NCBI RefSeq assembly: GCF_010119235.1
Contig: NZ_JAAATZ010000001.1
Span: forward strand, 402,501 to 466,500
DNA from: Flavobacterium phycosphaerae
GTDB taxonomy: Bacteria; Bacteroidota; Bacteroidia; Flavobacteriales; Flavobacteriaceae
Direction: 5' to 3'
Length of the DNA: 64,000 nucleotides
Part shown: positions 40,175-49,920 of the stretch, one piece after another
Position numbering within the stretch: the first letter of the stretch is position 1
How the letters are laid out: each line of letters starts with the position of its first letter
Translations under genes and position numbers: made by a program
Notes under the pieces: generated by a model
What the model saw: the letters and a program-made list of their open reading frames with translations, nothing else
What the model was told of the DNA's origin: nothing
Database searches by the model: none

Positions 40175-43018
40175 ATGAGAACAGACGCATTTGCATTACG
40201 CCACATAGGTCCGAGAGAGAACGACCTAAACCATATGTTTGAAACCATAGGCGTTGACAGTTTCGACCAGCTGTTATACGAAACTTTTCCGGACGGTATC
40301 CGTTTAAAAACCGACTTGCAATTAGACCCCGCCATGACTGAATATGAGTATCTGAACCACATTCAGGAATTAGGCAAAAAAAATAAAGTATTCAAATCCT
40401 ACCTAGGTTTGGGTTACCACCCAACTATAGTGCCTGCCGTAATTCAAAGAAACATCTTTGAAAACCCGGGATGGTACACCGCCTATACACCTTACCAAGC
40501 CGAGATTGCGCAAGGTCGTTTAGAAGCCATTCTAAATTTCCAAACTATGGTGATTGAGTTAACCGGTATGGAAATCGCCAACGCTTCCCTATTAGACGAA
40601 GGTACTGCCGCTGCCGAAGCTATGGCATTGCTATTCGACGTGCGTACCCGCGACCAAAAGAAAAACAACACTCGTAAATTCTTCGTTTCCGAAGAAATAC
40701 TACCGCAAACGTTATCCGTATTGCAAACCCGTTCTACACCAATCGGAGTAGAGTTAGTAGTAGGCAACCACGAAACATTTGATTTCTCTGCCGACTTCTT
40801 CGGGGCTATTTTACAATACCCGGGCAAATACGGTCAGGTAAACGATTATAGTGCCTTTATTGCCAAAGCACAGGAAAACGAAATTAAAGTAGCTGTAGCT
40901 GCCGATATTTTATCTTTAGCAACCCTTACTCCTCCGGGAGAAATGGGCGCCTCAGTAGTGGTAGGTACTACCCAACGTTTTGGAATCCCAATGGGCTACG
41001 GCGGACCTCACGCAGCATACTTCGCTACCAAAGAAGAATACAAACGTTCTATGCCGGGCCGAATCATCGGAGTATCTATTGATGCCAATGGAAAACGCGC
41101 CTTACGTATGGCATTAGGAACTCGCGAACAACACATCAAACGCGAAAAAGCAACGTCTAACATCTGTACCGCTCAAGTACTGCTAGCCGTTATGGCCGGT
41201 ATGTACGCCGTATACCACGGACCAAAAGGATTGCGCTACATTGCCAACAAAGTACACGCTTCGGCAGTAACCTTAGCCGATGCTTTAAATAAATTGGGCG
41301 TATACCAAACCAATACCGCTTTCTTTGACACACTATCCGTAAAAGCGGAGGCTGCCAAAGTAAAAGCTATTGCCGAAAAGCACGAAGTGAATTTCTTCTA
41401 CATTGATGCTGATACGATTGCCATCTCTCTAAACGAAACCTCTTCTTTAGCCGATGTTAACCAAATCATCGCCATCTTTGCTGAAGCTACCGGTAAAGAG
41501 GCTTTCACCGTAAACAGTTTAAATACCAACGCCAACATACCTACATCACTGGCAAGAACCTCAGCGTTCTTACTGCACGATGTATTCAACAACCATCATT
41601 CTGAATCACAGTTGATGCGTTACATCAAAAAATTAGAGCGTAAAGATTTATCGCTAAACCATTCGATGATTTCGTTAGGCTCTTGCACCATGAAACTAAA
41701 TGCTGCCGCCGAAATGTTGCCGTTGTCTATGGCCAACTGGAACAGCATTCACCCCTTCGCTCCTATCGAACAGGCCGAAGGCTATATAACCATGCTCAAA
41801 AAATTAGAGCAACAACTAAACGTAGTAACCGGTTTTGCCGGCACTACACTACAACCTAACTCCGGTGCCCAGGGCGAATATGCCGGACTTATGGCTATTC
41901 GTGCCTACCACTTATCTCGTGGTGACCATCACAGAAATGTATGTCTTATCCCATCCTCTGCTCACGGAACCAATCCGGCTTCAGCAGCCATGGCGGGTAT
42001 GACCATTATCGTAACCAAAACCACTCCGGAAGGTAACATTGACGTAGAAGATTTAAGAGCTAAAGCCATCGAACACAAAGACGATTTGTCTTGCCTAATG
42101 GTAACCTACCCTTCTACACACGGGGTATACGAATCTTCTATCATCGAAATCACCCAACTCATTCACGACAACGGTGGTTTAGTGTATATGGACGGAGCCA
42201 ATATGAATGCGCAGGTAGGATTAACCAATCCGGCCACTATCGGAGCTGATGTTTGTCACCTTAACTTACACAAAACCTTCGCTATCCCTCATGGGGGCGG
42301 TGGACCGGGTGTAGGACCAATATGTGTTAACGAAAAACTAGTACCGTTCTTACCAACAAACCCTGTTATTCCGGTAGGCGGAGACAAGGCCATCACAGCC
42401 ATTTCTTCTGCGCCTTACGGTTCAGCTTTGGTGTGTTTAATCTCTTATGGCTATATCACGATGCTAGGGGCCGAAGGACTAAAAAGCGCTACCCAGTTTG
42501 CTATTTTGAACGCCAATTATATGAAAGCCCGTTTAGAAGCCCATTACCCAATTCTATATTCAGGTGAGTGCGGAAGAGCAGCACACGAAATGATCTTAGA
42601 CTGTCGCGCCTTCAAACAAAACGGTATTGAAGTAACGGATATCGCCAAACGTTTAATGGATTACGGATTCCACGCGCCAACCGTGTCGTTCCCGGTAGCC
42701 GGTACTCTAATGATTGAACCAACTGAGTCGGAAGACTTGGCTGAGTTAGACCGTTTTTGTGACGCGATGATTGCCATTCGTAAAGAAATTGATGCCGCTT
42801 CTGCAGAGGAGACGAACAACGTACTTAAGAATGCACCGCACACCTTGGCGATGCTAACTACAGATACTTGGGCGTTCCCTTACACTCGCGAGCAAGCAGC
42901 CTACCCGTTAGACTACATCCACGAAAACAAATTCTGGCCAAGTGTCCGTCGTGTTGACGATGCTTATGGCGATAGAAATTTAGTGTGTTCTTGCGCCCCT
43001 ATTGAGGCTTACATGTAA
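40175..43018 (+). CDS. gcvP: Glycine dehydrogenase (aminomethyl-transferring), P protein
   Basis: A 947-residue single-chain P protein of the glycine cleavage system, which decarboxylates glycine on pyridoxal phosphate and passes the aminomethyl group to the H protein. FALRHIGPRENDL opens the N-terminal half; the C-terminal half holds the PLP lysine in CHLNLHKTFAIPHGGGGPG. The start is ATG 40175, since the longer frame from 40121 begins inside the -7 box. gcvT and gcvH are not adjacent, and I see no glycine riboswitch fold in the upstream gap. Confidence 0.96.
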   Translation: MRTDAFALRHIGPRENDLNHMFETIGVDSFDQLLYETFPDGIRLKTDLQLDPAMTEYEYLNHIQELGKKNKVFKSYLGLGYHPTIVPAVIQRNIFENPGWYTAYTPYQAEIAQGRLEAILNFQTMVIELTGMEIANASLLDEGTAAAEAMALLFDVRTRDQKKNNTRKFFVSEEILPQTLSVLQTRSTPIGVELVVGNHETFDFSADFFGAILQYPGKYGQVNDYSAFIAKAQENEIKVAVAADILSLATLTPPGEMGASVVVGTTQRFGIPMGYGGPHAAYFATKEEYKRSMPGRIIGVSIDANGKRALRMALGTREQHIKREKATSNICTAQVLLAVMAGMYAVYHGPKGLRYIANKVHASAVTLADALNKLGVYQTNTAFFDTLSVKAEAAKVKAIAEKHEVNFFYIDADTIAISLNETSSLADVNQIIAIFAEATGKEAFTVNSLNTNANIPTSLARTSAFLLHDVFNNHHSESQLMRYIKKLERKDLSLNHSMISLGSCTMKLNAAAEMLPLSMANWNSIHPFAPIEQAEGYITMLKKLEQQLNVVTGFAGTTLQPNSGAQGEYAGLMAIRAYHLSRGDHHRNVCLIPSSAHGTNPASAAMAGMTIIVTKTTPEGNIDVEDLRAKAIEHKDDLSCLMVTYPSTHGVYESSIIEITQLIHDNGGLVYMDGANMNAQVGLTNPATIGADVCHLNLHKTFAIPHGGGGPGVGPICVNEKLVPFLPTNPVIPVGGDKAITAISSAPYGSALVCLISYGYITMLGAEGLKSATQFAILNANYMKARLEAHYPILYSGECGRAAHEMILDCRAFKQNGIEVTDIAKRLMDYGFHAPTVSFPVAGTLMIEPTESEDLAELDRFCDAMIAIRKEIDAASAEETNNVLKNAPHTLAMLTTDTWAFPYTREQAAYPLDYIHENKFWPSVRRVDDAYGDRNLVCSCAPIEAYM

Positions 43019-43039
43019 GAGCTAACAACAACAAATACC

Positions 43040-43075
43040 AAAGGTTTCAAGTTTTATAATTTGAAACCTTTTTTT
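43040..43075 (+). terminator. Terminator after gcvP
   Basis: AAGGTTTCAA / TTGAAACCTT stem with a 10-nt loop and a following T run. Confidence 0.85.
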
Positions 43076-43174
43076 ATGTCCGTATCCCAAAAAAAGGACT
43101 TCAAACCCTAAACATTTATAAAACAGACAATTTTTAGTACTTTTTTCCGTTGTATAAAAAACAACCCTAACCTC

Positions 43175-44473
43175 ATGATAAAAAGCAACTTCCTCAAAAC
43201 AGTACTGACCCTGTTCTTTTTACTACTCTCCTATTCAAACGGATATACGTGTAGCATGTATAAAATAACTATCGGAAACAAAACGATTGTCGGGACCAAC
43301 TTTGATGCCTATTATACCGCTCCCCGAATTTGGTTTGAAAACGCTGTCCAACCCGGTACTTATGGTGCTGCCTTTTCAGGAGGTAGAATAAGCGGTGTTC
43401 ATGGATACGCGCCCCAATCCGGGATGAACGAAGCCGGTCTTTCGTTTTCTCGTCTGGCTACCGCCACCCCCCAAACTAACATAATGGATATGAGTCGTAA
43501 AAAACCCATCCCCAACGAATGCAGTTATTTAAAAGACATTTTACACACCTGCAAAACCGTAGAGGAAGTCAAACGCTACATCAGCCAATACAATCATAGT
43601 TTTTTTCTGCAGGATGTATTTATTTATATCGAAAAATCAGGGCGGTACTTAATCGTGGAACCCTACACCATGACACTGGGCAACGAAGCCCGTTACGTTT
43701 TATCCAATTTCTGTCCCTCGGTGACCGATGCTACTTACGCCAACAAACTGGACCGCTACCGCAAAGGCGTTGAATTGTTAAACACCAAAGTAGACACTAC
43801 GCCCGAGTTTTGCAAAGCCTTATCCGACTCCATGCACGTTTGCCGCAAAAAGATAGGCGACGGCACGTTACTTTCCTCTAACTGGGACTTAAAAACCGGA
43901 AACATTACCCTCTATTTCTATCACGATTATACCAAGGCCATACACTACAACCTGAAAGAAGAACTGGCCAAAGGCGACCACTTTTTTGAAATCCCCAAAC
44001 TATTTCCTCCCAACGCGGAATTTCAAAAAATGCTGAGCTATAAAGTGCCGCAAAACACCCCTGGGTTGGAATTGTTTTTATTGCTTTGTGGCGGGCTGTT
44101 TATCTTTAGTTCTTTATACTTTTTAGTCAGTTTCATCAGAACCCGAAAAACAACACCCCATGCCTGGGTGAAAATAACCTGGTTTCCTTTGGGTATGCTT
44201 ATGGCCTTTTATATGTACTCCTTATTTAGAAACGTGGGTATTTTTTATAACCCCGTCCCTTATCAAGATTACGTTTTCACCATTCAAAACATCATGGCCT
44301 ATGTGCCTTTTCTGGTACTGTTCCTCATCATCCCGTTAGCTATCACCTATTGGAAAATCATCCAAACCAAGACGTGGTCTGTCTTTTCTAAATTACTGCT
44401 GACCGCAAACCATATAGCCCTCCTTATTTTGATAGGTTGGTTTGCCTATTGGGGACTTTACACTATTTTTTAA
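43175..44473 (+). CDS. Ntn-hydrolase (linear amide C-N hydrolase type) with membrane-anchored C-terminus
   Basis: 432 residues. A signal peptide is followed by CSMYKITIGNKTIVGTNFDAYY, which fits choloylglycine/penicillin V acylase-like Ntn hydrolases where the mature N-terminal cysteine is the nucleophile; SGMNEAGLSFSRL and the downstream SSNWDLKTGNITLYFYHD also fit. From about 310 onward there are three to four transmembrane segments, an unusual C-terminal addition. It is probably an envelope amidase; the substrate is unknown. Confidence 0.75.
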   Translation: MIKSNFLKTVLTLFFLLLSYSNGYTCSMYKITIGNKTIVGTNFDAYYTAPRIWFENAVQPGTYGAAFSGGRISGVHGYAPQSGMNEAGLSFSRLATATPQTNIMDMSRKKPIPNECSYLKDILHTCKTVEEVKRYISQYNHSFFLQDVFIYIEKSGRYLIVEPYTMTLGNEARYVLSNFCPSVTDATYANKLDRYRKGVELLNTKVDTTPEFCKALSDSMHVCRKKIGDGTLLSSNWDLKTGNITLYFYHDYTKAIHYNLKEELAKGDHFFEIPKLFPPNAEFQKMLSYKVPQNTPGLELFLLLCGGLFIFSSLYFLVSFIRTRKTTPHAWVKITWFPLGMLMAFYMYSLFRNVGIFYNPVPYQDYVFTIQNIMAYVPFLVLFLIIPLAITYWKIIQTKTWSVFSKLLLTANHIALLILIGWFAYWGLYTIF

Positions 44474-44594
44474 AGTAACGGAACAAAAGCAAGATGACCA
44501 GCTAAACGTTTATCACAACGAATGCAGTTAATTTCACCTAAACAAACCGAAAGGAAATTTATATATCTTTACAACAAACCGCTATCCCTAGGAC

Positions 44595-44981
44595 ATGAAA
44601 CAATTAAAAATAGTCACATCAACCATTTTTATTTTGGCCTTCATGGTATCGCACGGTCAAATAAAAGCTAAAACCAATTTAAACAAAAACACATTAAACT
44701 TTAATCAGATCAATTACATAGAAATTCGCAACAGTTCTTTGGCCAAATCAACTGCAAAAAGACTAACTACCCGGCAAACGAAAAGTTTTATTGTTACGTT
44801 TAATAAGGCACCGGAAAGCGGAATTTATAAGTTCATAGTGCACTATTGGGTAGATGTTTATCTGAAAAACGGTTCAAAAAGAGTGTTCAGAGTTAATGGG
44901 GCTCACATCAAAGAAGAAGGAGATAATTGCTTCAATTTAGGAGATAAAAACTATTTAAAAACCTTATGGGAACAAAACTAA
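44595..44981 (+). CDS. Hypothetical secreted protein (128 aa)
   Basis: Signal peptide to about 22 (FILAFMVSHGQ), then a short beta-rich domain with a KSFIVTFNKAPESGIYKFIVHYW stretch that reads like a small soluble domain. No recognised family. A TATCTTTA near-match to the -7 box lies about 25 bp upstream, so it is probably transcribed alone. Confidence 0.72.
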   Translation: MKQLKIVTSTIFILAFMVSHGQIKAKTNLNKNTLNFNQINYIEIRNSSLAKSTAKRLTTRQTKSFIVTFNKAPESGIYKFIVHYWVDVYLKNGSKRVFRVNGAHIKEEGDNCFNLGDKNYLKTLWEQN

Positions 44982-45155
44982 TTTTTGGTAAACTATTACC
45001 ATCATCCTCCAAATAAAGTACTATTTTTTTCTTACTTTAGAAACTCAAAAAACAATCAGTATCTTATTCTCAAAATGACAGAACGCAAAAGATTTTGTTT
45101 TGTTAATTAATGCGTTAGTTGCAATTTTCAAAAACACTTTACTAAAAACAAAAAC

Positions 45156-45605
45156 ATGAAGTATTATTTAATTTTGGTATTAAACCTATTTTTTCTCTCC
45201 GTATACAGCCAAAAACTTCCTGAAAAGCTGGTTGATCGTCCTGACGGAATTACGATTACTTACTTTGATTTTTCTAATCAGAGTAATCAAATAAGTAATG
45301 AAATATTTTTGGGAAAAGAATTGAAATTTAAATTTCCTGCATACAAGAATTATACAAGAATTGACATTTCTGAAAAAAAAACAGAGATTGAGACAATCCA
45401 AAAATACCTAACTGCGAATCTAATCCAAACCACACAAAATTGTTGTTATAGAAAAAACTGTCCCGACACTATTAAAGGGTATTATTTAATGATAAAAAAA
45501 GGAAACGACAGTAAATATATTTACCTTGATTATGATTTTTTGGCAACTGAACTTTGTGGTAGTGAAGAACTAAAAAAAATAATTGATTCATTTAACAGTA
45601 TATAA
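45156..45605 (+). CDS. Hypothetical secreted protein (149 aa)
   Basis: Signal peptide ending SVYSQ; the mature part contains a Cys pair region (QNCCYRKNCPDTIKGYY) and a C-terminal CGSEEL, suggesting disulfides. No family recognised. It lies 174 bp after the previous hypothetical gene with no shared features; that gap is AT-rich without clear signals. It is more AT-rich than the genes around it. Confidence 0.68.
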   Translation: MKYYLILVLNLFFLSVYSQKLPEKLVDRPDGITITYFDFSNQSNQISNEIFLGKELKFKFPAYKNYTRIDISEKKTEIETIQKYLTANLIQTTQNCCYRKNCPDTIKGYYLMIKKGNDSKYIYLDYDFLATELCGSEELKKIIDSFNSI

Positions 45606-45666
45606 TTAAACTTCCATTTACACCGGTTTCACGTAACAACCATCAGCAACTTACTCCTACCAACCC

Positions 45667-45933
45667 CTACACCACCCCCGTAAACACCACCTGCACCGGG
45701 TTAAAACTTTTACTGTTACAATAGTTTTTATCCCCTAATACCGTACAACCGTTCCATACCAGCAACTGCGCTGCTACTATGAGTCGGCTGCCCTCGGGGT
45801 AAGGCTCGGTTTGTAACGTTATCGTTGTCGGGGCATGGGGTTGCATTTCAAAACTAAAAACAGCAGTAATCGATTTCGACATCACATCCGTAGCCCACGA
45901 AGCCACGACAAACCGACAGTCATTCTGTCTGCT
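45667..45933 (-). pseudogene. 5'-truncated copy of the unknown-function gene at 49041
   Basis: The last 80 or so residues match the C-terminus of the intact copy closely, with an identical end (LIVAAQLLVWNGCTVLGDKN and the final FNPVQVVFTGVV). Homology stops at the glxA stop codon at 45934-45936, with which it is in frame. There is no start codon of its own except a GTG at 45906. It is a remnant, perhaps left by recombination between two copies. Confidence 0.75.
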
Positions 45934-46937
45934 CTATAACCCAAAAACAGTTTGACTTTCCTTGTTGTATTTTGACTTGTAATCTAAAGGTGATAAACCG
46001 GTTATACGGCTGAATACATCCCTAAATGCTTTTGCATCGTTGTAACCTACTTCAAACATAATTTCACTAACCGTTTTACGAGTAGTTTCAAACATTTTTT
46101 TGGCCGCTTCAATTTTTACTCTTTGCAAATAATCAAGTGGTGTAAAACTTGTTGCCTTTATAAATCTTCTGTCTAAATTCCTTCTGCTAAGACCTAATTT
46201 TACGGCTAATTTTTCAACAGAAATTTTGTCTTGATAGTTTTCTTCAAGGTATTTTGGGCTATCAAAATCACATCATCACTGTGCTTTTTATGGCCGCTGA
46301 ATATTGAAAATTCGGCTTGTAAGCTTCGACCCAAATCTATTTGAAAATATTTTGCACAATGAATGGCAGTTTGTCTGTCATAAAATTTTTCAACCAAATA
46401 CAGCAACAAATTTAAAAACGAATAAGCTCCTCCATTGGTGTAAATTCCGTTTTCATCAGTAATTAATTGGTCGGTTTGCAAGTTTACATCCGGATACAAT
46501 TCTCTGAACCCTTCAGATAGAGCCCAATGGGTAGAACAAGTTCTTCCCGCCAGCATTCCTGTAGAAGCCAACATAAAACTACCGGCACACATACTTGCTA
46601 TTTCTGCACCATGCTTATATTGTTGCGTTACCCAATCTATTAACCGCTTATTGTTTTTAGAAGCCGTTTCATAATCGCGTATTAAAGAGGCAGGAATGGC
46701 CACAAGATTGGTTTTAGCTATTTCATCAATAGTAACTTGATGCTTTATGGAAAGTAGGTTGTTATTCAAAAAATCATTCTTTGTAGCGCCAACCAACTCA
46801 ATTTTAAAAATGGGGTTTTCATTTTTTCTTGCCAAATAATTATTGGCTTCACTAAATATTTGGTATGCCCCCACTATGCAGGCAATCGTACTCATATTGG
46901 TCTGCTCGTCCGGAACTAGTATACTCAAGTGTTTCAT
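45934..46937 (-). CDS. GlxA-type AraC-family regulator with DJ-1/PfpI domain, frameshifted at 46252-46255
   Basis: A DJ-1/PfpI-like N-terminal domain (about 1-190, with IASMCAGSFMLASTGMLAGR around the conserved Cys) joined to an AraC helix-turn-helix pair. The first frame stops at 46206; the HTH part continues one base out of phase (NYQDKISVEKLAVKLGLSRR ... PLDYLQRVKIEAAKKMFE ... EVGYNDAKAFRDVFSR). A fifth A in the AAAA run on the coding strand (T run 46252-46255) restores a 334-residue protein. The start is ATG 46937 preceded by AGAGGA; an earlier in-frame TTG at 46955 overlaps the promoter. It probably regulates the divergent EthD gene. Confidence 0.85.
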
Positions 46938-46952
46938 TTCCTCTTTTTGATA

Positions 46953-47039
46953 CAAAACTAAGCAAAACCTTTGTCCAAATCAACCCTTTATTATGTCTAA
47001 ATAACACTATTTTATAGTGTATTCCGGTCATTACCTTTG
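46953..47039. promoter_or_regulatory. Divergent promoters and palindromic operator between glxA-type gene and EthD gene
   Basis: Leftward: TTG (46983-46981) and TAGTTTTG (46960-46953), 20-bp spacer. Rightward: TACCTTTG at 47032-47039. ACACTAT-TTT-ATAGTGT (47004-47020) is a perfect 7-bp-arm inverted repeat located where the rightward -33 should be, a likely site for the regulator. Confidence 0.68.
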
Positions 47040-47059
47040 TAAAATAAAATAGTATTGAA

Positions 47060-47371
47060 ATGGTAAAAATGACAGTAATCTACAACATCCCGAAAGATGT
47101 GGCTTTTTTTGAAAAACATTACTTTGAGACTCATGTCCCTTTAGCAAAACAATTGCCGGGTCTGATTAAATATGAAATAAACGACGGGCAGATTATTTCA
47201 ACCACTGGCCATACTGAAATACACCGTGTGGCAAACTTATATTTTAACTCAATGGAGGAGATGATGAATGCATTTCAATCTGAAATAGGAAAACAATGTG
47301 CTGCAGACAGAAAGATTTTAGCTTCTAATGAAGAAGTACAAATTTATTTATACAACACCAAGGAAATTTAA
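47060..47371 (+). CDS. EthD family protein
   Basis: A 103-residue ferredoxin-like dimeric alpha/beta-barrel protein. MTVIYNIPKDVAFFEKHYFE and ETHVPLAKQLPGLIKYEIND match the EthD family (HY..tH.pl..), whose members include monooxygenase accessory proteins. It is the first gene of a rightward group with DinB- and SRPBCC-type genes, controlled from a promoter with a palindromic operator shared with the regulator. Confidence 0.87.
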   Translation: MVKMTVIYNIPKDVAFFEKHYFETHVPLAKQLPGLIKYEINDGQIISTTGHTEIHRVANLYFNSMEEMMNAFQSEIGKQCAADRKILASNEEVQIYLYNTKEI

Positions 47372-47410
47372 TTCATCAAAGAAATTCACTCTTAACAACA
47401 AAATCAAAAA

Positions 47411-47890
47411 ATGGGAACAACAGAACTATTAGTAAAAATGGTAATCGACAGATGGAATGGCTCTATCGTAAATTTAAACAAACAACTAAATGCACTAACC
47501 GATGAACAATTGCAAAAAGAAATTGCCCCGGGCAAAAACAGAGGAACTTATCTGTTAGGACATCTTATTGCAGTACACGATGATATGCTGAATCTGTTAG
47601 ATATGGGCGAAAAATTATTTCCGGAACTAGCCGAACCTTTTATTAAAAAAGCAGATGACAGTACAACTCAAACGCCGACAGCTGCTGATTTGAGAAGTAT
47701 GTGGGAAAAACAAAACAGCTACCTTCAAGAAAAATTTGAGGAAATGAAACCCGAAGCATGGTTTGAAAAACATACTGCTGTTTCTGAAGAAGATTTTGCA
47801 AAAGAACCGCATCGCAACAAACTTAACATCATCATTACAAGAACCTCTCATTTACAATACCACTCAGGACAAATTGTACTACTAAACTAA
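47411..47890 (+). CDS. DinB family protein
   Basis: 159 residues forming a four-helix DinB/YfiT-like fold. Likely metal ligands: GHLIAVHDDM (His about 50) and the C-terminal HLQYHSGQIVLL (His pair). Many relatives are thiol-dependent S-transferases; no substrate can be read here. It lies 39 bp after the EthD gene and 10 bp before the SRPBCC gene, so probably in one operon. Confidence 0.83.
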   Translation: MGTTELLVKMVIDRWNGSIVNLNKQLNALTDEQLQKEIAPGKNRGTYLLGHLIAVHDDMLNLLDMGEKLFPELAEPFIKKADDSTTQTPTAADLRSMWEKQNSYLQEKFEEMKPEAWFEKHTAVSEEDFAKEPHRNKLNIIITRTSHLQYHSGQIVLLN

Positions 47891-47900
47891 AAAAACAGTT

Positions 47901-48329
47901 ATGATAAATCAAAATTTCCAATTCAGCATTACCACTTCAAAAACCACCAACGAAGTATTTGCACATGTAATCAATCCGAAAAATTGGTGGGCAGGTATAT
48001 TTGGCGAAACCATTGAGGGAGAAAGCAAAAAAACTAACGATGAGTTTTCCTTTAGAGCAGGCGATGGTATGCATTATTCTCATCAAAAATTAATAGAACT
48101 GGTTCCCGACAAAAAAATAGTTTGGTTGGTCACCGAAAGTAATCTTTCATACTTAAAAAACACTAATGAATGGGCTCAAACGAAAATTTGTTTCGACATT
48201 GAAAAAATTGACTATAAAACAAAAATAACATTCACACACCTCGGTTTACTGCCTCAAATAGAATGTTATGGTAGTTGCTCAAGCGCCTGGACACAATATA
48301 TGGAAAATCTGAGTGAATATCTCCAATAA
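47901..48329 (+). CDS. SRPBCC/AHSA1-like protein, copy 1
   Basis: 142 residues of the Bet v1-like fold (FQFSITTSKTTNEVFAHVIN ... WWAGIFGETIEGES ... KIVWLVTESNLSYL ... KTKITFTHLGLLPQIECYG). Paralogous to the next gene. AHSA1-type proteins bind hydrophobic ligands or act in stress responses; the role is unknown. Confidence 0.85.
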   Translation: MINQNFQFSITTSKTTNEVFAHVINPKNWWAGIFGETIEGESKKTNDEFSFRAGDGMHYSHQKLIELVPDKKIVWLVTESNLSYLKNTNEWAQTKICFDIEKIDYKTKITFTHLGLLPQIECYGSCSSAWTQYMENLSEYLQ

Positions 48330-48405
48330 AATAGCTAATTCCATCCATTTAATACTGGCATTGCTTTCTTGTGTTGCGTTAAAATAACTGATATAAAAAA
48401 TAAAA

Positions 48406-48909
48406 ATGAAAAATACATCCAATAAAAATTATACTACTACCATTATAGTGGATAAAGACATTTCAAGTGCATTTAATTCTGTTACAAATTTCAGAGGTTG
48501 GTGGTCAGAAGAAATTGAAGGCAATACTGATAAGCCGGGAGAAACTTTTTTTTATCATTACAAAGACGTGCATTTATGCAAAATCAAACTCATGGAAATG
48601 ATTACCGATAAAAAAATAATTTATCAAGTAATCGATAATGAATTTAACTTTACAAAAGACAAAACAGAATGGGTCAATACTAAACTGATTTTTGATCTGT
48701 CGACAGAAGCTAACAAAACCAAAATAGTATTTACTCACGAAGGGTTAGTCCCCGAATACGAATGTTACAATGTTTGTAACGATGCTTGGACCAGTTATAT
48801 CCAAGGAAGTCTAAAAGATTTTATTGAAAAAGGCATAGGAAAACCTAACGGAAAAGAAGGTGGATTGAATGCTGAATTAGTTTTAAAATGGGGATTGCCG
48901 AATAAATAA
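48406..48909 (+). CDS. SRPBCC/AHSA1-like protein, copy 2
   Basis: 167 residues, clearly related to the preceding protein (WWSEEIEGNTDKPGE ... KIIYQVIDNEFNF ... KTKIVFTHEGLVPEYECYN ... AWTSYI), with about 20 extra residues at the C-terminus. Tandem duplication of an ancestral gene is likely. The 76-bp gap has no clear signals. Confidence 0.85.
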   Translation: MKNTSNKNYTTTIIVDKDISSAFNSVTNFRGWWSEEIEGNTDKPGETFFYHYKDVHLCKIKLMEMITDKKIIYQVIDNEFNFTKDKTEWVNTKLIFDLSTEANKTKIVFTHEGLVPEYECYNVCNDAWTSYIQGSLKDFIEKGIGKPNGKEGGLNAELVLKWGLPNK

Positions 48910-49040
48910 AATTACGAACCACCAAAAACGGTTTACTACATTAACGGTTATCACTTAAAACCAATTTAGATTTTCCGTAAAAAATTTTTATGAAACCTTA
49001 CTCAACATCCTCATCCTCCTAAATTAATAGTGAAATCCCC

Positions 49041-49766
49041 CTACACAACCCCAGTAAACACTACCTGCACCGGGTTAAAACTTTTACTGTTACAGTAATT
49101 TTTATCCCCCAGCACCGTACAACCATTCCATACCAGCAACTGTGCTGCCACTATGAGTCGGGTGCCCTCGGGGTAAGCATCAGTTTGTAGGGCCATCGCC
49201 GTTGGGATATGTCGGTGCATTTCAAAACTAAAAACAGCAGTAGCCGCCTTATCCCCCACATTCGGAGCCCACGAAGCTACCATAAACACTAAAGCACAAG
49301 AGCTTCTGGTATCAGGGAGTAATTTAGTAGGTACGGCCGCCACCTCTACAGCAGGCAAGCACAAACAACCGTCATCAGTTACTTCAAACGGAAAAGTGAA
49401 TGGTAACAAAGGCCTCAGTGGGGAACGCTGGTGAAACTCAAACCCAACCAATGCACTAAGATCGGCCGTAAACAAAGTATACGGTTCCTCATACCCCTGC
49501 GGAAAATGAAATGCCTGATGCAACGCTCCGGTCAACCGCTGACTGGCATACGGGTCAGTACCCGCCTCCAACAACGGGCGCAAAACCTGCCGAACCGCCT
49601 TAGACTGTTTCACCGCATAACTAAAACTAAGCCCGCTGGCACGGGTACCCTTACTTTGTCTGGGGTTGATAGTACGAGATTGCATTATCGTTTTCCCATT
49701 CAATTCCCGAATATAAAAAGGACCTATCACCCCTTCTAATTGCTGCTTGCGCTGTAGTTGTGCCAT
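49041..49766 (-). CDS. Protein of unknown function, DUF6266-like (241 aa)
   Basis: 241 residues from ATG 49766. The opening (GVIGPFYIRELNGKTIMQSR) and the following polar helix resemble the Bacteroidota DUF6266 family, but this is from memory of pattern, not a search. No signal peptide, no catalytic motif. The C-terminal third is duplicated in the remnant at 45667. An in-frame TTG at 49781 is rejected because it lies in the -7 box (TAACTTTG on the minus strand, 49786-49779), which gives a 12-base leader. Confidence 0.75.
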   Translation of the reverse strand: MAQLQRKQQLEGVIGPFYIRELNGKTIMQSRTINPRQSKGTRASGLSFSYAVKQSKAVRQVLRPLLEAGTDPYASQRLTGALHQAFHFPQGYEEPYTLFTADLSALVGFEFHQRSPLRPLLPFTFPFEVTDDGCLCLPAVEVAAVPTKLLPDTRSSCALVFMVASWAPNVGDKAATAVFSFEMHRHIPTAMALQTDAYPEGTRLIVAAQLLVWNGCTVLGDKNYCNSKSFNPVQVVFTGVV

Positions 49767-49920
49767 ACTATGCTGTTTCAAAGTTAGTCTTTCGGCTGTA
49801 GTTCAGCCTTTATATTGGGGATTACTTCACAAACTATGCCAGTTTCATGGCCTACTAAGGTACAGTGTCTACAGGTTGACCTCGGGTTGTAGGCAATTTG
49901 CATCCGTCGTTACTTCCATT

